The position numbers and the translations under genes are program-made. Under the pieces are notes generated by a model that was given only the letters and a program-made list of their open reading frames with translations, did not search any database and had not been told where the DNA came from. A DNA stretch of 54,751 bases, from the NCBI GenBank assembly GCA_017615615.1, contig JAFZZW010000043.1, positions 1-54,751 of the forward strand, written 5' to 3'. Source of the stretch: Bacteroidales bacterium. Lineage in GTDB: Bacteria; Bacteroidota; Bacteroidia; Bacteroidales; UBA932. Shown here in pieces: positions 44,546 through 54,147 of the stretch (position 1 is the stretch's first letter; each line of letters begins with the position of its first letter).

Positions 44546-45655
44546 TACCGTAAGGAATACGTTTACCCTGTGAGGGCTTACCACGTACGGCGAATCGGTC
44601 ATGCGTGAGTTATACCTGGCAAAGGCGTTGGTATACGCCGCCACGCCGTTATCGAAAAACGCCGAGAAACGCACGTAAGGCTCGTCTTCACCCAGTTTAT
44701 ACGACAATTCGGTGCCATTGGCCTCCGCAAGGAGGGCATGGTCCTGGCCTCGGGCCTCGATGCGGGCGGGGGCGGAAAGGCACACGTAAACGGAGTCGTT
44801 CCTCATTCCGGCGGAGGTAATTCCCGGAAGACTGGCGTTCATGGCGTATTTGACATCCCAGTCGCCGTCACCGAAATCGGGTATGCGCATGGTATAGAAC
44901 CGCCCGGCGGCAAGGGCCGGAGCAAGGTCTTCATACCGGCCGGACGGGGCATCAATCCACGAGCAGCGGCGGGCTATCTTGCGGTGGTTGCCTGTGTCGT
45001 GGCAGTCGTCGCTGAGAAGGTTGTATGAATAATGCCCGGCGCTGAGTCCCTGGTCCCAGCGAAGGAGGCCGGTGTCATACCCGCATTCCCCTTCGATGAA
45101 ACGGTAGCCGGTAAGCAGGCGCATGGCGCGGGAGCCGTGAAACAGGGTGCGGTCGGGGTGATTCATCATAATGAAGTCGGCGTCCGCTCCCAGATAATCA
45201 TACTGCCACTGCTTCTGGGAGGCGAACAGGGGAAGGATATGGTCGAACAGGTGCATCCGGGAGGGGTTGAATACCAGTTTGTGGAACTTGGAGATATTGT
45301 ACCCGTGCTCATAGACATTGACCTGAAGGCTTGTATCCGAGGGATGCTCCGTAAGGGTGTTGTGGTTGGAGAAGGTGATGATGTCGTATCCCAGCTTGCG
45401 GTAGTCGTCATAGACCACATCGGGGTATTCCGGGCATTCGTTGAGGATGTTGTCAACCTTTGTGTGTGTATGGAAGACAGCCTTCTTCCAGCTGCCGGAA
45501 AAACCGTCGTACGGATTGTAGATATCGGGTCCCGAGAAGGGCTGCGGCTTGCTGAAACGGTATATGGGCGAAACGGAGAAAACCGTTATGATTATCGCCG
45601 CAAGCAACAATACTGCGGCGACCGCCCGAAGTATGACAAGAAGGATCTGTTTCAT
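44417..45655 (-). CDS. Membrane-anchored PHP-like phosphoesterase-type protein
   Basis: The 412-residue protein has an N-terminal membrane anchor ([23 protein letters not shown], about 4-26), an extracytoplasmic domain with HTHT near 62-65 and SNHNTLTEH near 98-106, the metal-binding look of PHP domains, further His/Asp ([10 protein letters not shown]) near 217-226, and a C-terminal helix ([22 protein letters not shown]) before KKKK. The substrate is unknown. I chose the ATG at 45655; the frame upstream enters the rho promoter. It overlaps the convergent PMT gene by 129 bases. Confidence 0.77.
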   Translation of the reverse strand: MKQILLVILRAVAAVLLLAAIIITVFSVSPIYRFSKPQPFSGPDIYNPYDGFSGSWKKAVFHTHTKVDNILNECPEYPDVVYDDYRKLGYDIITFSNHNTLTEHPSDTSLQVNVYEHGYNISKFHKLVFNPSRMHLFDHILPLFASQKQWQYDYLGADADFIMMNHPDRTLFHGSRAMRLLTGYRFIEGECGYDTGLLRWDQGLSAGHYSYNLLSDDCHDTGNHRKIARRCSWIDAPSGRYEDLAPALAAGRFYTMRIPDFGDGDWDVKYAMNASLPGITSAGMRNDSVYVCLSAPARIEARGQDHALLAEANGTELSYKLGEDEPYVRFSAFFDNGVAAYTNAFARYNSRMTDSPYVVSPHRVNVFLTVLFNLGLLILLVFELLAFWLVLTYKKKKSRPTVEQLRFRGIVP

Positions 45656-45679
45656 AGCGCGAAAATAAGAATTTTTTCT

Positions 45680-45687
45680 TATATTTG
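45680..45687 (+). promoter_or_regulatory. -7 box for rho
   Basis: TATATTTG lies 34 bases before the rho ATG (45722), leaving a leader of roughly 30 bases. The -33 element is not clear. Confidence 0.5.
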
Positions 45688-45721
45688 CACCGTCAATCAA
45701 CTGTCTCCCCTATCTTTAAAT

Positions 45722-47494
45722 ATGACACACAAACTCGCAGAGCTCAATGCCATGAGCAGAGAACAGCTTGAGGCATTGGCAAAAGATCTCAAGATCAAAT
45801 TCAACAAACACACTTCACTGGAAGAACTGGGATTCGCCGTCCTGGAAGCAGAAGCCAAGGCAGAATCTCTCAAACCTATAGCAGACAAGCCCAAGAAAGG
45901 CCGTCCGCGCCGCAGCAAGGCCGCCGAGCCCAAACCGGCGGAAGCCCCAGCTCCGGAGGCTCCCGCAAAGCCCGCTACGGAAACCCCTGCGCAATCCCCC
46001 GCCCAAACCCCCGCAAAGCCCAAGAGGGGCCGCCCCGCAAAAGCCAAGGAGCAGCCCAAGGCCGAGGCTGTCAAGACCGAACAGCCCAAGGCCGAAGAGC
46101 CCAAAGCAGAGGCCGTCAAGCCGGAGGAGCCCAAAGCGGAAGAGCTCAAGGCTCCGGCCAAGCGCGGCCGTAAGAAGAAGGCTCCTGCAGAGCCGCAGTC
46201 CGAGGCTCCGGCCAAGCCCGCGGCAGAAGCCCCCAGGCACGAAGGGCAGCCGGCCAAGAACCAGCAGCCACAGCAGAACCAGAATCAAAGCCAGCCCAAG
46301 CCGCAGCAGCCACAGCAACAGCAGCAGCGTCCCCAGAAGCAGCGCATTGAATACGAAGGCACTGTAGAGGCCACCGGCGTGCTTGAAATAATGCCCGACG
46401 GCTATGGTTTCCTGCGTTCTTCGGACTACAATTACCTCAATTCCCCGGACGACATCTACGTCTCCCAGCAACAGATTAAATTCAACGCCCTCAAACCCGG
46501 CGACACCGTAACAGGAGAGATCCGCCCTCCCCGCGAAGGCGACAAGTATTTCCCCCTGGTGAAGATCAAGTTCGTCAACGGCCGCAGTCCGGAATTCATC
46601 CGCGACCGCGTTCCCTTCGACTTCCTCACCCCTCTCTTCCCTGACGAGAAGTTCAACCTCCTCGGCCACGGCCACGCCACGGATCCCAGCTGCCGTATCG
46701 TAGATATGTTCTCCCCTATCGGAAAGGGCCAGCGAGGCCTCATCGTCGCCCAGCCCAAAACCGGTAAGACCATGCTACTCAAGAGCATAGCAAATGCCAT
46801 AGCGGACAACCACCCCGAGGTTTACGAAATAGTCCTCCTCATCGACGAGCGTCCCGAGGAAGTCACCGACATGCAGCGCAGCGTCAAGGCCGAGGTAGTA
46901 GCCTCCACCTTCGACGAACCCGCCGAGCACCACGTGAAGGTTGCCAACATGGTCCTGGAGAAGGCCCGCAGGCTCGTCGAGTGCGGCCACGACGTCGTCA
47001 TCCTGCTCGACTCCATCACCCGCCTCGCCCGCGCCTACAACACCGTGCAGCCCGCATCCGGCAAGGTCCTTACCGGCGGCGTGGACGCCAACGCCCTCCA
47101 GAAGCCCAAGCGCTTCTTCGGCGCGGCCCGCAACATAGAAGGAGGCGGTTCCCTCACCATCCTCGCCACCGCCCTCACCGAGACCGGTTCCAAGATGGAC
47201 GACGTCATCTTCGAGGAGTTCAAGGGCACCGGCAACATGGAGCTCCAGCTCGACAGAAACCTCAGCAACAGGCGTATCTTCCCGTCCGTCAACGTCATCC
47301 TTTCCGGCACACGCCGCGACGACCTCCTGCTTGACCGCGCCAGCGCCAACCGCATCTGGATACTGCGCAAGCTCCTTGCCGACATGAACCCCATCGAGGC
47401 CATGAATTTCATGCTCCAGCTCATGGACGAATTCAAGACCAACGTCGACCTGCTGGACAATATGAGCAAGGTCTCCGCAAGAGATATAAGATAA
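45722..47494 (+). CDS. rho: Transcription termination factor Rho with long disordered insert
   Basis: The 590-residue hexameric RNA helicase has an N-terminal Rho_N helix bundle (1-45) and a Lys/Pro/Ala/Glu-rich, then Gln-rich disordered region (about 50-210) with three AT-hook-like GRP/GRK cores ([23 protein letters not shown]). The RNA-binding cold-shock domain follows (about 213-290, GYGFLR), then the ATPase with PKTGKT near 344-349 and [12 protein letters not shown] near 427-438. The standard E. coli protein has 419 residues; nearly all the excess is the insert. In Bacteroides thetaiotaomicron a similar Rho insert has been reported to drive phase separation. It has an intrinsic terminator downstream. 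Confidence 0.96.
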   Translation: MTHKLAELNAMSREQLEALAKDLKIKFNKHTSLEELGFAVLEAEAKAESLKPIADKPKKGRPRRSKAAEPKPAEAPAPEAPAKPATETPAQSPAQTPAKPKRGRPAKAKEQPKAEAVKTEQPKAEEPKAEAVKPEEPKAEELKAPAKRGRKKKAPAEPQSEAPAKPAAEAPRHEGQPAKNQQPQQNQNQSQPKPQQPQQQQQRPQKQRIEYEGTVEATGVLEIMPDGYGFLRSSDYNYLNSPDDIYVSQQQIKFNALKPGDTVTGEIRPPREGDKYFPLVKIKFVNGRSPEFIRDRVPFDFLTPLFPDEKFNLLGHGHATDPSCRIVDMFSPIGKGQRGLIVAQPKTGKTMLLKSIANAIADNHPEVYEIVLLIDERPEEVTDMQRSVKAEVVASTFDEPAEHHVKVANMVLEKARRLVECGHDVVILLDSITRLARAYNTVQPASGKVLTGGVDANALQKPKRFFGAARNIEGGGSLTILATALTETGSKMDDVIFEEFKGTGNMELQLDRNLSNRRIFPSVNVILSGTRRDDLLLDRASANRIWILRKLLADMNPIEAMNFMLQLMDEFKTNVDLLDNMSKVSARDIR

Positions 47495-47512
47495 CGTCGC
47501 GCTCTAATGATA

Positions 47513-47549
47513 TGTAAAGCCCGGAGCTTGTATGGCCCCGGGCTTTACA
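47513..47549. terminator. Terminator between rho and the convergent lipoprotein gene
   Basis: TGTAAAGCCCGG (47513-47524) and CCGGGCTTTACA (47538-47549) make a perfect 12-bp stem with a 13-base loop. Because both genes point toward it and the arms end in A/T, it can serve both strands. T-runs are short on each side. Confidence 0.7.
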
Positions 47550-47565
47550 TTGTATGCGTGCGCCG

Positions 47566-48096
47566 TTATCTGCGCCTGCAATATACCCTTGTGGCGTCGG
47601 TCCAGATGTCATCGCTCTCCGTAATCCAGGAGCCGCTCACCTCGACCGCATTGCCGTTATGTTTGAAATATACGAAGTAACTCTCGGTCTTTCCGGTGTT
47701 TGAATTGTACCAATAAGCTTTGTAGATATTTACACCCTTGAACGCCGAGTACAGATCGCATTCCTCCCGGTAAACGTCATCGTATTCGAAATAGAACATA
47801 TCGATCACGAGCTCATTGGAAGAACTCCTGACTATGGATACGTCTTCACGCTCATAGTCATATCCGGGAACGCCTATTTCCGGGACTTTCAAATACCACG
47901 TCTGGTCATATCCGTGCCCACGGACGTCGAGAGTGCCGCCAACCACGTCGGTTGACGCTACCACCCTGCCGTTGAACCATTCTTCCACCCTATAAACTTC
48001 CCAGGAGCTGTCTTCCAGGTCGGCGCCCCAATTGCAGGAAACGGCCAGGGATGCGGCGGCAAACAAAGCCGCGGCCAATACAAACAGTCTTTTCAT
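47566..48096 (-). CDS. Small lipoprotein of unknown function
   Basis: The 176-residue protein has a lipoprotein signal (MKRLFVLAAALFAAASLAVSC, lipobox LAVSC with Cys21). The rest is rich in Tyr, Trp, Asp and Glu and predicted beta-rich (WEVYRVEEWFNGRVV, GGTLDVRGHGYDQTWYL), perhaps a small barrel or sandwich like the lipocalin-type proteins of Bacteroidota. I see no catalytic motif. It follows upp by 7 bases, so the two are co-transcribed, though no functional link is visible. Confidence 0.75.
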   Translation of the reverse strand: MKRLFVLAAALFAAASLAVSCNWGADLEDSSWEVYRVEEWFNGRVVASTDVVGGTLDVRGHGYDQTWYLKVPEIGVPGYDYEREDVSIVRSSSNELVIDMFYFEYDDVYREECDLYSAFKGVNIYKAYWYNSNTGKTESYFVYFKHNGNAVEVSGSWITESDDIWTDATRVYCRRR

Positions 48097-48103
48097 ATCT
48101 GAT

Positions 48104-48733
48104 CTATTTCGTTCCGAAAATGCGGTCGCCGGCGTCGCCGAGGCCGGGGACGATATAGGCGTCGTCGTTAAGGCGCTCGTCTATGGCAGCCACGTAGATA
48201 TCGACATCCGGATGCTCTGCCTGAACCTTGGCGATGCCTTCCGGGGCAGCTACAAGGCACATCAGGCGGACGTTGGCGACTCCGCGCTCCTTGAGCATGG
48301 CGAGGGCGTCGCAGGAGCTGCCGCCGGTGGCGAGCATGGGGTCCGTCACGATGACGAGGCGCTCCTGGATATCCTCGGGAAGCTTGCAGTAATAGACGAC
48401 CGGCTTGTGGGTGGTCTCGTTGCGGTAGAGGCCGATGTGGCCCACCTTGGCGACCGGGACAAGGTCAAGAAGTCCGTCCACCATGCCAAGTCCGGCCCGC
48501 AGGATGGGTACTATTGCCATCTTGCGGCCCAGTACGCGGCTGGCGGTCATGGGGCCGATGGGTGTCTCTATCTGGATGTCCGTAAGGGGAAGATCCCGTG
48601 TAACTTCGTATCCCATAAGGATGGATATTTCCTTGAGGAGCTGGCGGAAATCTTTGGAGCCGGTCTCCTTCTGCCTCATAATGCTCAGCTTATGCTGAAT
48701 CATGGGGTGATCTATTACATGAAGTACGCTCAT
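48104..48733 (-). CDS. upp: Uracil phosphoribosyltransferase
   Basis: The enzyme makes UMP from uracil and PRPP. The 209-residue protein has [12 protein letters not shown] near 8-19, [15 protein letters not shown] near 79-93, and the PRPP loop [12 protein letters not shown] near 129-140. I chose the ATG at 48733 ([10 protein letters not shown]); the longer in-frame extension crosses the divergent promoter region and the nucleoside kinase start. With the adjacent divergent kinase it makes a pyrimidine salvage pair. Confidence 0.95.
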   Translation of the reverse strand: MSVLHVIDHPMIQHKLSIMRQKETGSKDFRQLLKEISILMGYEVTRDLPLTDIQIETPIGPMTASRVLGRKMAIVPILRAGLGMVDGLLDLVPVAKVGHIGLYRNETTHKPVVYYCKLPEDIQERLVIVTDPMLATGGSSCDALAMLKERGVANVRLMCLVAAPEGIAKVQAEHPDVDIYVAAIDERLNDDAYIVPGLGDAGDRIFGTK

Positions 48734-48746
48734 AATTAGATTTGGA

Positions 48747-48780
48747 TTTGCGCAAATGTAAGCATTTTTTATTAAATTTG
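48747..48780 (+). promoter_or_regulatory. Promoter for the nucleoside kinase-pncB operon
   Basis: TTTG (48747-48750), a 22-base spacer (slightly long) and TAAATTTG (48773-48780) resemble the consensus. The ATG at 48789 is 8 bases beyond the box. The last G of the box is also the first base of an in-frame GTG, which I therefore reject as the start. Confidence 0.55.
48753..48760 (-). promoter_or_regulatory. -7 box for upp
   Basis: TACATTTG on the minus strand lies 19 bases before the upp ATG. There is no clear -33. It sits back to back with the nucleoside kinase promoter in a 55-base gap. Confidence 0.5.
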
Positions 48781-48788
48781 TGGGCAAT

Positions 48789-50450
48789 ATGTTACGGATA
48801 TATTGCAAGAACACCGGCACTTCCCTGGAATTCCAGGAAGGGGTCACTCTCGCCGAAGCACTCACCTGTTTTGAATTCGACCGCCCTTGCGACATCCTCT
48901 GCGCAAAGGTCAACAACGTAACCCAGGGCCTCAAGTACCGCGCCTTCAACAGCCGGGACGTTGAATTCCTCGACTACCGTTCCTACGCAGGGCGCAGCGC
49001 CTACTGCAGGTCCCTTTGCTTCCTCCTTAGCAAAGCAGCCCACGACACTTTCCCCGGCAGCAAGATCAAGATGCGCCGCCCCATCTCCAAGGGATATTAC
49101 TGCGAGCTGTGCAAAGGCAGCCCGGTAACCCCGGAGGACGTAGAGCGCATCAAGTCCAGGATGAAAGAGATAGTGGAAGGCAACGCCCCGTTCAAGCGTG
49201 TGGAAGTCCGTAACGAAGAAGCCATACGAATCTTTTCTTCCCTTGGCTATGACGACAAGGTCAAGCTCCTGGAAACCAGCGGCCAGCCGTATATCCGCTA
49301 CCACACCCTGGAGGGCTCCCCGGACTACTATTACGACGCCCTGGTCCCCTCTGCCGGTTACCTCAAGGTGTGGGAACTCTCCCCCTACGAGGACGGCATG
49401 CTCCTGCGCGTCCCCGACCGCCACGCCCCAGACCGTCTCACGCCCTTCGAGCCCCAGCCCAAGACTTTCGAGGTCTTCCGGGAGAACATGCGCTGGAATG
49501 CCATCATGCACCTGGACAATGTGGGCGACGTCAACCACGCCTGCGAAAAGGGACATGCCGGCGAGCTTATCCAGGTGGCCGAAGCCCTGCAGGAAAAGAA
49601 GATAGTCAAGATAGCGGAAGAAATTGAAGAGCGCTACCGCAACGGTTCTCTCAGGCTCGTTCTCATCACGGGCCCCAGCTCCAGCGGCAAAACCACCGTA
49701 ACCAAGCGCCTGAGCACCCAGCTTATGGCCTGCGGACTGCGTCCTGTGTCCGTTTCCACGGACGACTATTTCGTCAACAGGCTCGACACCCCCCGCTTCC
49801 CCGACGGCTCCTTCGACTTCGACAACTTCGACACCGTAGACCATGACGCCATGCAGGAAGACCTGCTCAAGCTGCTGAACGGCGAGGAAGTAAGCGTGCC
49901 GGAGTACAACTTCGTCACCGGCCTCCGCGAGTTCAACGGCAAGACGCTCAAGGTCGACGACGGCACCGTCCTGCTGGTTGAAGGTATCCACGCCCTCAAC
50001 CCCGCTCTCACCGCAAAGATTCCGGACGAAGCCAAGTACAAGATTTTCATCAACACCATCATAAGCATCTCCCTGGACGACCACAACTGCATCCCCACCA
50101 GCGACAACCGCTTGCTGCGCAGGATCGTACGCGACTTCAACAAAGGCGCCTTCACCGCCCGGGAGACCATCAGCAACTGGCCCAACGTCCGCAGGGCCGA
50201 GGTCAAGTGGATATACCCGTTCCAGGAAACCGCCGACGTCCTGTTCAATTCCGCCTATCTGGTTGAATTCGCCGTCATACGCGTCCATGCCGAGCAGATC
50301 CTGTCCACCGTCCCCCGCAACTGTCCCGAGTACAGCGAGGCCAACCGCCTGCTGAAATTCCTCAGCTACTTCACCCCGGTCAGCGACCGCGAAATCCCGC
50401 CAACCTCCCTGCTCCGCGAATTCGTGGGCGGCAGCAGCTTCAAATATTGA
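48789..50450 (+). CDS. TGS-domain uridine kinase-like nucleoside kinase
   Basis: The 553-residue protein has an N-terminal TGS-like and threonyl-tRNA-synthetase-like editing region (residues 1-240, [21 protein letters not shown] and later [11 protein letters not shown]), then a P-loop kinase domain of the uridine/cytidine kinase type with [17 protein letters not shown] near 291-307 and [13 protein letters not shown] near 323-335. It is cytoplasmic and probably phosphorylates a nucleoside such as uridine. It diverges from upp and precedes pncB by 4 bases. What the synthetase-like half does is unknown; it is standard for this family. Confidence 0.89.
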   Translation: MLRIYCKNTGTSLEFQEGVTLAEALTCFEFDRPCDILCAKVNNVTQGLKYRAFNSRDVEFLDYRSYAGRSAYCRSLCFLLSKAAHDTFPGSKIKMRRPISKGYYCELCKGSPVTPEDVERIKSRMKEIVEGNAPFKRVEVRNEEAIRIFSSLGYDDKVKLLETSGQPYIRYHTLEGSPDYYYDALVPSAGYLKVWELSPYEDGMLLRVPDRHAPDRLTPFEPQPKTFEVFRENMRWNAIMHLDNVGDVNHACEKGHAGELIQVAEALQEKKIVKIAEEIEERYRNGSLRLVLITGPSSSGKTTVTKRLSTQLMACGLRPVSVSTDDYFVNRLDTPRFPDGSFDFDNFDTVDHDAMQEDLLKLLNGEEVSVPEYNFVTGLREFNGKTLKVDDGTVLLVEGIHALNPALTAKIPDEAKYKIFINTIISISLDDHNCIPTSDNRLLRRIVRDFNKGAFTARETISNWPNVRRAEVKWIYPFQETADVLFNSAYLVEFAVIRVHAEQILSTVPRNCPEYSEANRLLKFLSYFTPVSDREIPPTSLLREFVGGSSFKY

Positions 50451-50454
50451 TACC

Positions 50455-51627
50455 ATGGTCAAAAGCATCCTGGACACCGACCTCTACAAGTTCAGCACGT
50501 CCAACGCATATTTCCAGCTCTACCCGCTTGCGGAGGGCACATTCACCTTCAACGACCGCGCAAAGGAAGTCTATGACGAGTCGTTCCTCGCAGATCTTCG
50601 TGCATCCCTTGCCGACATGTGCGCGCTTGCCCTGACCGACGATGAATTCTCATACGTCACCACGCATATCCGCTACATAAGCCGCAACTACTGGGAGTGG
50701 CTCCGCGGCTTCCGCTTCGAGCTGGACAAGATAGACTGCAGGCTCGACGAGGAAGGCCACCTGAAAATCGACGTCACGGACCTCCTTTATAGAGTCACGC
50801 TCTACGAGGTTCCCATCCTCGCAACGGTCGCCGAGCTCCGCAACCGCAGGTTCAAGGCAGACACCGCCCTTGCACTCTCCAAGTTGGACGATAAGATTGC
50901 CATGGCAAATGCAGAGGGCCTGGTATTCTCCGAATTCGGCACCCGCAGGCGATTCTCATCCGAGCTTCACGAAGCCGTGGTACGCCGTCTCAAGGAAGCT
51001 TGTCCCAAGTATTGCGCCGGCACGTCCAACGTACTGTACGCCATGCAGTTCGGCCTCATCCCCGTGGGCACGTTCCCGCATGAGTGGATGATGTTCCACA
51101 GCGGCGTATTCGGCTACAAAAGGGCCAATTACCTCGGACTTGAAGACTGGATTACCGTGTATGACGGCGCACTCGGAACGGCCCTGATCGATACATTCAC
51201 CACCGCATCTTTCCTGCGCACCCTCACCCTCAAGCAGGCCAAGCTGCTTGACGGCTTCCGCCAGGATTCCGGCGACGAGATAGAGATCGGCGAGATGATA
51301 ATCGCCCGCCTCGAGGAATTCGGCATCGATCCCCGCACCAAGCTTCTCGTCTTCAGCAATGCCCTCGACTTCCCCAAATACAGCAAGGTGGCGGCTCATT
51401 TCCGCGGCCGCATCAAGGTCAGCGCCGGCATCGGCACCAACCTCACATGCGACCCCGGCATCCCCGGATACAAGGCCGCCAACATCGTGATGAAGCTGAG
51501 CCGCTGCCGCATGAGCGCCAAAGACCCGTGGGAGAAGGTCATCAAGATTTCCGACGACCTCGGCAAGCACATGGGCGAGGACGTCGAATTCGACATCGCC
51601 ACACACGAACTCCACCTAAGGCAATGA
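50455..51627 (+). CDS. pncB: Nicotinate phosphoribosyltransferase
   Basis: The enzyme makes nicotinate mononucleotide from nicotinate and PRPP, the first step of NAD salvage. The 390-residue protein has FSEFGTRRRFS near 160-170 with the active-site region, GTFPHEWMMFH near 204-214 (catalytic His region), the RQDSGDEIEIGE stretch near 267-278, FSNALDFPKY near 300-309 and SAGIGTNLTCD near 323-333. It is complete. It starts 4 bases after the nucleoside kinase and overlaps the next gene by 4 bases. Confidence 0.95.
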   Translation: MVKSILDTDLYKFSTSNAYFQLYPLAEGTFTFNDRAKEVYDESFLADLRASLADMCALALTDDEFSYVTTHIRYISRNYWEWLRGFRFELDKIDCRLDEEGHLKIDVTDLLYRVTLYEVPILATVAELRNRRFKADTALALSKLDDKIAMANAEGLVFSEFGTRRRFSSELHEAVVRRLKEACPKYCAGTSNVLYAMQFGLIPVGTFPHEWMMFHSGVFGYKRANYLGLEDWITVYDGALGTALIDTFTTASFLRTLTLKQAKLLDGFRQDSGDEIEIGEMIIARLEEFGIDPRTKLLVFSNALDFPKYSKVAAHFRGRIKVSAGIGTNLTCDPGIPGYKAANIVMKLSRCRMSAKDPWEKVIKISDDLGKHMGEDVEFDIATHELHLRQ

Positions 51628-52613
51628 TTCTTCTGCTCGGCGCCTCCGGTTTCCTGGGACACAATCTTCTCAATCTCCTGCTCCGGCAGGGGCGGAAGGT
51701 GCGTATCGTCCTCCGGGACGGCGCCAGTATTGACCGGGGCGTGCTTGAATGCGCCTCCGCCGGGCAACTGAATGTCATCCGCGGTTCGATCCTCAGCGAC
51801 TCCGTGCTGGAGCAGGCGGTCTCCGGATGCAGCAGCGTAGTCAATTGCGCCGGAGTGACGGACATGTCCCTCCCGAGCCCGGAGGATTACCGCCCCGTCA
51901 ACGCCCTCCTGCCTCTCCGTCTGGCGCAACTGCTGGACAGCCGTTCCGGAGGAGTTCTTGTGGATGTAAGCACCTCAAATACCGTGGATCCGGGTACTGC
52001 CGGAAATCCGTCCAACGAAGACACCCCTTTCGGCGGACCTTTCTCCGCATCCCTCTACGCACGCAGCAAGCTCGAGAGCGAGAAGCTGCTGGCCGATTTT
52101 GCATCCACCCATCTTCGCACGCGCATCGTCATCATCCTTCCCGGATTCATGGTCGGGCCGTACGACCGCAAGCCTTCATCCGGCAAACTGCTTGACGCCG
52201 CTTACAGGAAGCCGCTCATGGCAGTCCCCCGCGGCGGCAAGAGTTTCGTGGACGTGAGGGACGTTGCGGCCGCCATAGCCAATGCCATCGATGACGAGCG
52301 GGCCTCCGGCAGGTTTCTCGCTACCGGTCAGGCATACACTTTCAAAGACTTTTATGCCATCCAGGCACGCGTGTGCGGGTACAGGCAGAAGTGCTTCACC
52401 CTGCCTGCCGGGCTTTGCATCTCCGTCGGAAAGGTGTTCGACCGCATCGAGCGGAAAGGGCGCAGAGTCGTCGCCACCAGCCGCAACATCCGCCAGTTGC
52501 TGGTAGAAGAATATTACGACAATACCCGCGCCCGCACCAGGTTGAATATGCCCCGGACGCCACTGGAACAATCCATTAAAGATTATTTTGACTATGCTGC
52601 ATCCCGCCGATGA
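51624..52613 (+). CDS. NAD-dependent epimerase/dehydratase-family (extended SDR) protein
   Basis: The 329-residue protein has the Rossmann motif GASGFLGHN at 6-14, a Ser-rich strand (VLVDVSTSN, near 112-120) and YARSKLESEKLL near 146-157, giving the Ser-Tyr-Lys triad of extended SDRs. It is most like the 3-beta-HSD/dihydroflavonol-reductase-type members, whose substrates vary. I chose the ATG at 51624, which overlaps pncB by 4 bases (ATGA). It overlaps mnmE by 20 bases. Confidence 0.85.
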   Translation: MILLLGASGFLGHNLLNLLLRQGRKVRIVLRDGASIDRGVLECASAGQLNVIRGSILSDSVLEQAVSGCSSVVNCAGVTDMSLPSPEDYRPVNALLPLRLAQLLDSRSGGVLVDVSTSNTVDPGTAGNPSNEDTPFGGPFSASLYARSKLESEKLLADFASTHLRTRIVIILPGFMVGPYDRKPSSGKLLDAAYRKPLMAVPRGGKSFVDVRDVAAAIANAIDDERASGRFLATGQAYTFKDFYAIQARVCGYRQKCFTLPAGLCISVGKVFDRIERKGRRVVATSRNIRQLLVEEYYDNTRARTRLNMPRTPLEQSIKDYFDYAASRR

Positions 52614-54021
52614 CATCATTTGCGCTCCCGCGTCGGGACGTGGAGGGGCCGTGAGCATCGTAAGGCTCAGCGGCACCGGTTGCCATGCTCTGGCGGACCG
52701 GGTGGTCTCGCTTCGCCGTGGCTGCATATCGGATGCGCCGGGATTCTGCCTGAGGTTCGGAGTCGTTGCAGATCTGGATGAGGTGTTGGTAAGCATTTTC
52801 CGCGCTCCGCATTCTTATACCGGGGAAGATATGGTGGAGATTTCCTGCCATGCGTCTCCGTATATCGTTTCCACGCTTCTGGAGCGGCTGTGCGCACAGG
52901 GAGCACGTCCCGCTGAGCCAGGGGAATTCACCTGCAGGGCCTTTACGTCGGGCAAAATGGACCTCGCCCAGGCAGAGGCGGTAGCCGACCTCATATCGGC
53001 CCAGTCGGCGGCAGCGCACAAGCTTGCGTACTCGCAGCTTCGCGGTGCATACTCATCGCGCCTGCGGGAGCTCCGTGGCAGGATCGTGGAATTGTCGGCT
53101 CTGCTGGAGCTGGAACTGGATTTTTCCGAGGAAGAAGTGGAATTCGCCGACAGGAGCAAGCTTCAGTCGCTCGCCGCGGAGGCGTTGGAAGAGATACGGC
53201 GGCTCGCCGGGTCGTTCAGGCTGGGAAATGCCTTCAAGCGCGGCATCCCCGTGGCTATAGTCGGCGCCGTGAACAGCGGCAAGAGCACTCTGCTCAACGC
53301 CCTGCTTGGCGAAGAGCGGGCAATAGTGTCTTCCATACCCGGGACGACGCGGGATACCGTAGAAGAACTTCTGGTCCTGAAGGGCGTACAATACCGGTTT
53401 ATCGATACTGCGGGTCTTCGCGAAACATCGGAGGTCGTCGAGCAGATGGGAATCGAGCGTTCGGTCGCCCAGATGGAGCAGGCATCGGTAGTAATAGTCC
53501 TTCTGGACGGAACAGCTCCGGTTTCCGAGCTGGCTGGTGTTGTGGATGATGTCAAGGCCCATCTGCAGAAGGATACGCGGGTAATCTGGATTCGCAGCAA
53601 GGTAGACCTGCTGCCGTGTGCAAAAACAGGCCCGTTTGCACACGAACCTGCCGATTTCCCCTCCCCCGTGTGCAAAACCGCTGCTTTTTGCACACAGCTC
53701 GGCATCCCCTCCGCCCTCGACGTCTCCGCCGTAACGGGCGAAGGCCTCGACGCCCTCCGCGAAGCCGTCGCGTCCGACGACGCCGCCCTCCTGGCCGCCT
53801 CCGACGCCCTCCTGGTCACCAACGCCCGCCACTTCGACGCCCTTCAATGCGCCGCCGAAGACCTCTCCCGCTTCCTTCAAGGCCTCTCCTCCTCCACCCC
53901 CACGGACCTGCTGTCGGAAGACCTCCGCTCCGCCACCCGCCACCTCGGCCTCATCTTCGGCGAAATCACCCCGGACGACGTATTAGGCGAAGTGTTTGGG
54001 AGGTTCTGCATCGGAAAATGA
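52594..54021 (+). CDS. mnmE: tRNA uridine-5-carboxymethylaminomethyl(34) synthesis GTPase MnmE
   Basis: With MnmG this GTPase modifies wobble U34 of several tRNAs. The 475-residue protein has the folate-binding N-terminal domain (DDIICAPASGRGGAVSIVRLSG), helical middle, G domain (GAVNSGKSTLLNALLG, PGTTRDT, DTAGLRE, and SKVDL in place of NKxD) and the C-terminal FCIGK with the essential Cys. I chose the ATG at 52594 over the TTG six bases earlier. Residues 341-368, right after SKVDL, are an extra segment encoded by two 28-base palindromes. Codons 3' of it become almost all C-ending, unlike the 5' part. Confidence 0.94.
   Translation: MLHPADDIICAPASGRGGAVSIVRLSGTGCHALADRVVSLRRGCISDAPGFCLRFGVVADLDEVLVSIFRAPHSYTGEDMVEISCHASPYIVSTLLERLCAQGARPAEPGEFTCRAFTSGKMDLAQAEAVADLISAQSAAAHKLAYSQLRGAYSSRLRELRGRIVELSALLELELDFSEEEVEFADRSKLQSLAAEALEEIRRLAGSFRLGNAFKRGIPVAIVGAVNSGKSTLLNALLGEERAIVSSIPGTTRDTVEELLVLKGVQYRFIDTAGLRETSEVVEQMGIERSVAQMEQASVVIVLLDGTAPVSELAGVVDDVKAHLQKDTRVIWIRSKVDLLPCAKTGPFAHEPADFPSPVCKTAAFCTQLGIPSALDVSAVTGEGLDALREAVASDDAALLAASDALLVTNARHFDALQCAAEDLSRFLQGLSSSTPTDLLSEDLRSATRHLGLIFGEITPDDVLGEVFGRFCIGK
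53616..53643. repeat. Palindromic repeat unit 1 inside mnmE
   Basis: GTGTGCAAA (53616-53624) and TTTGCACAC (53635-53643) form a 9-bp hairpin with a 10-base loop; the unit is 28 bases. It is read starting at the third base of a codon, giving CAKTGPFAH. It matches the second unit at 53668-53695 in arms and length. Confidence 0.85.
53668..53695. repeat. Palindromic repeat unit 2 inside mnmE
   Basis: GTGTGCAAAA (53668-53677) and TTTTGCACAC (53686-53695) form a 10-bp hairpin with an 8-base loop, again 28 bases, 52 bases after unit 1. It is read in a different phase (starting at the first base of a codon, giving VCKTAAFCT), so the repeat is kept at the nucleic-acid level, not the protein level. 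Confidence 0.85.
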
Positions 54022-54077
54022 CGCCCCTCCCAGCGCCCTAAACTGCGCAAAATTCCGCAAACATAATACTTTGATTT

Positions 54078-54109
54078 ACAGCGATTTAACCAAGTCGCTG
54101 TATTTTTTT
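54078..54109 (+). terminator. Intrinsic terminator of mnmE
   Basis: ACAGCGA (54078-54084) and TCGCTGT (54095-54101) form a 7-bp stem with a 10-base loop, followed by A and seven T (54103-54109). It lies 57 bases after the mnmE stop and fits a classic Rho-independent terminator. Confidence 0.75.
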
Positions 54110-54115
54110 CACCTT

Positions 54116-54147
54116 TTTGTTGTTTATCGATTTTTTGTTTATTTTTG
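54116..54147 (+). promoter_or_regulatory. Strong promoter for the terminal HTH gene
   Basis: TTTG (54116-54119), exactly 20 bases, then TATTTTTG (54140-54147) give one of the best consensus matches in the window. The leader to the ATG at 54300 is about 150 bases, long for this genome. Confidence 0.7.

Noticed and set aside
45032..45721. In-frame upstream extension of rho
   Set aside because: It runs antisense through the PHP-like gene. The Rho_N domain starts at the ATG at 45722, after a TATATTTG box.
46000..46350. Possible tandem-repeat or CRISPR-like array in rho
   Set aside because: The repetition comes from Lys/Pro/Ala/Glu and Gln codons in a disordered coding region; there are no regular repeats and spacers.
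48792..50477. 561-codon open frame on the minus strand
   Set aside because: It is a shadow of the nucleoside kinase on the plus strand, which has TGS and P-loop motifs.
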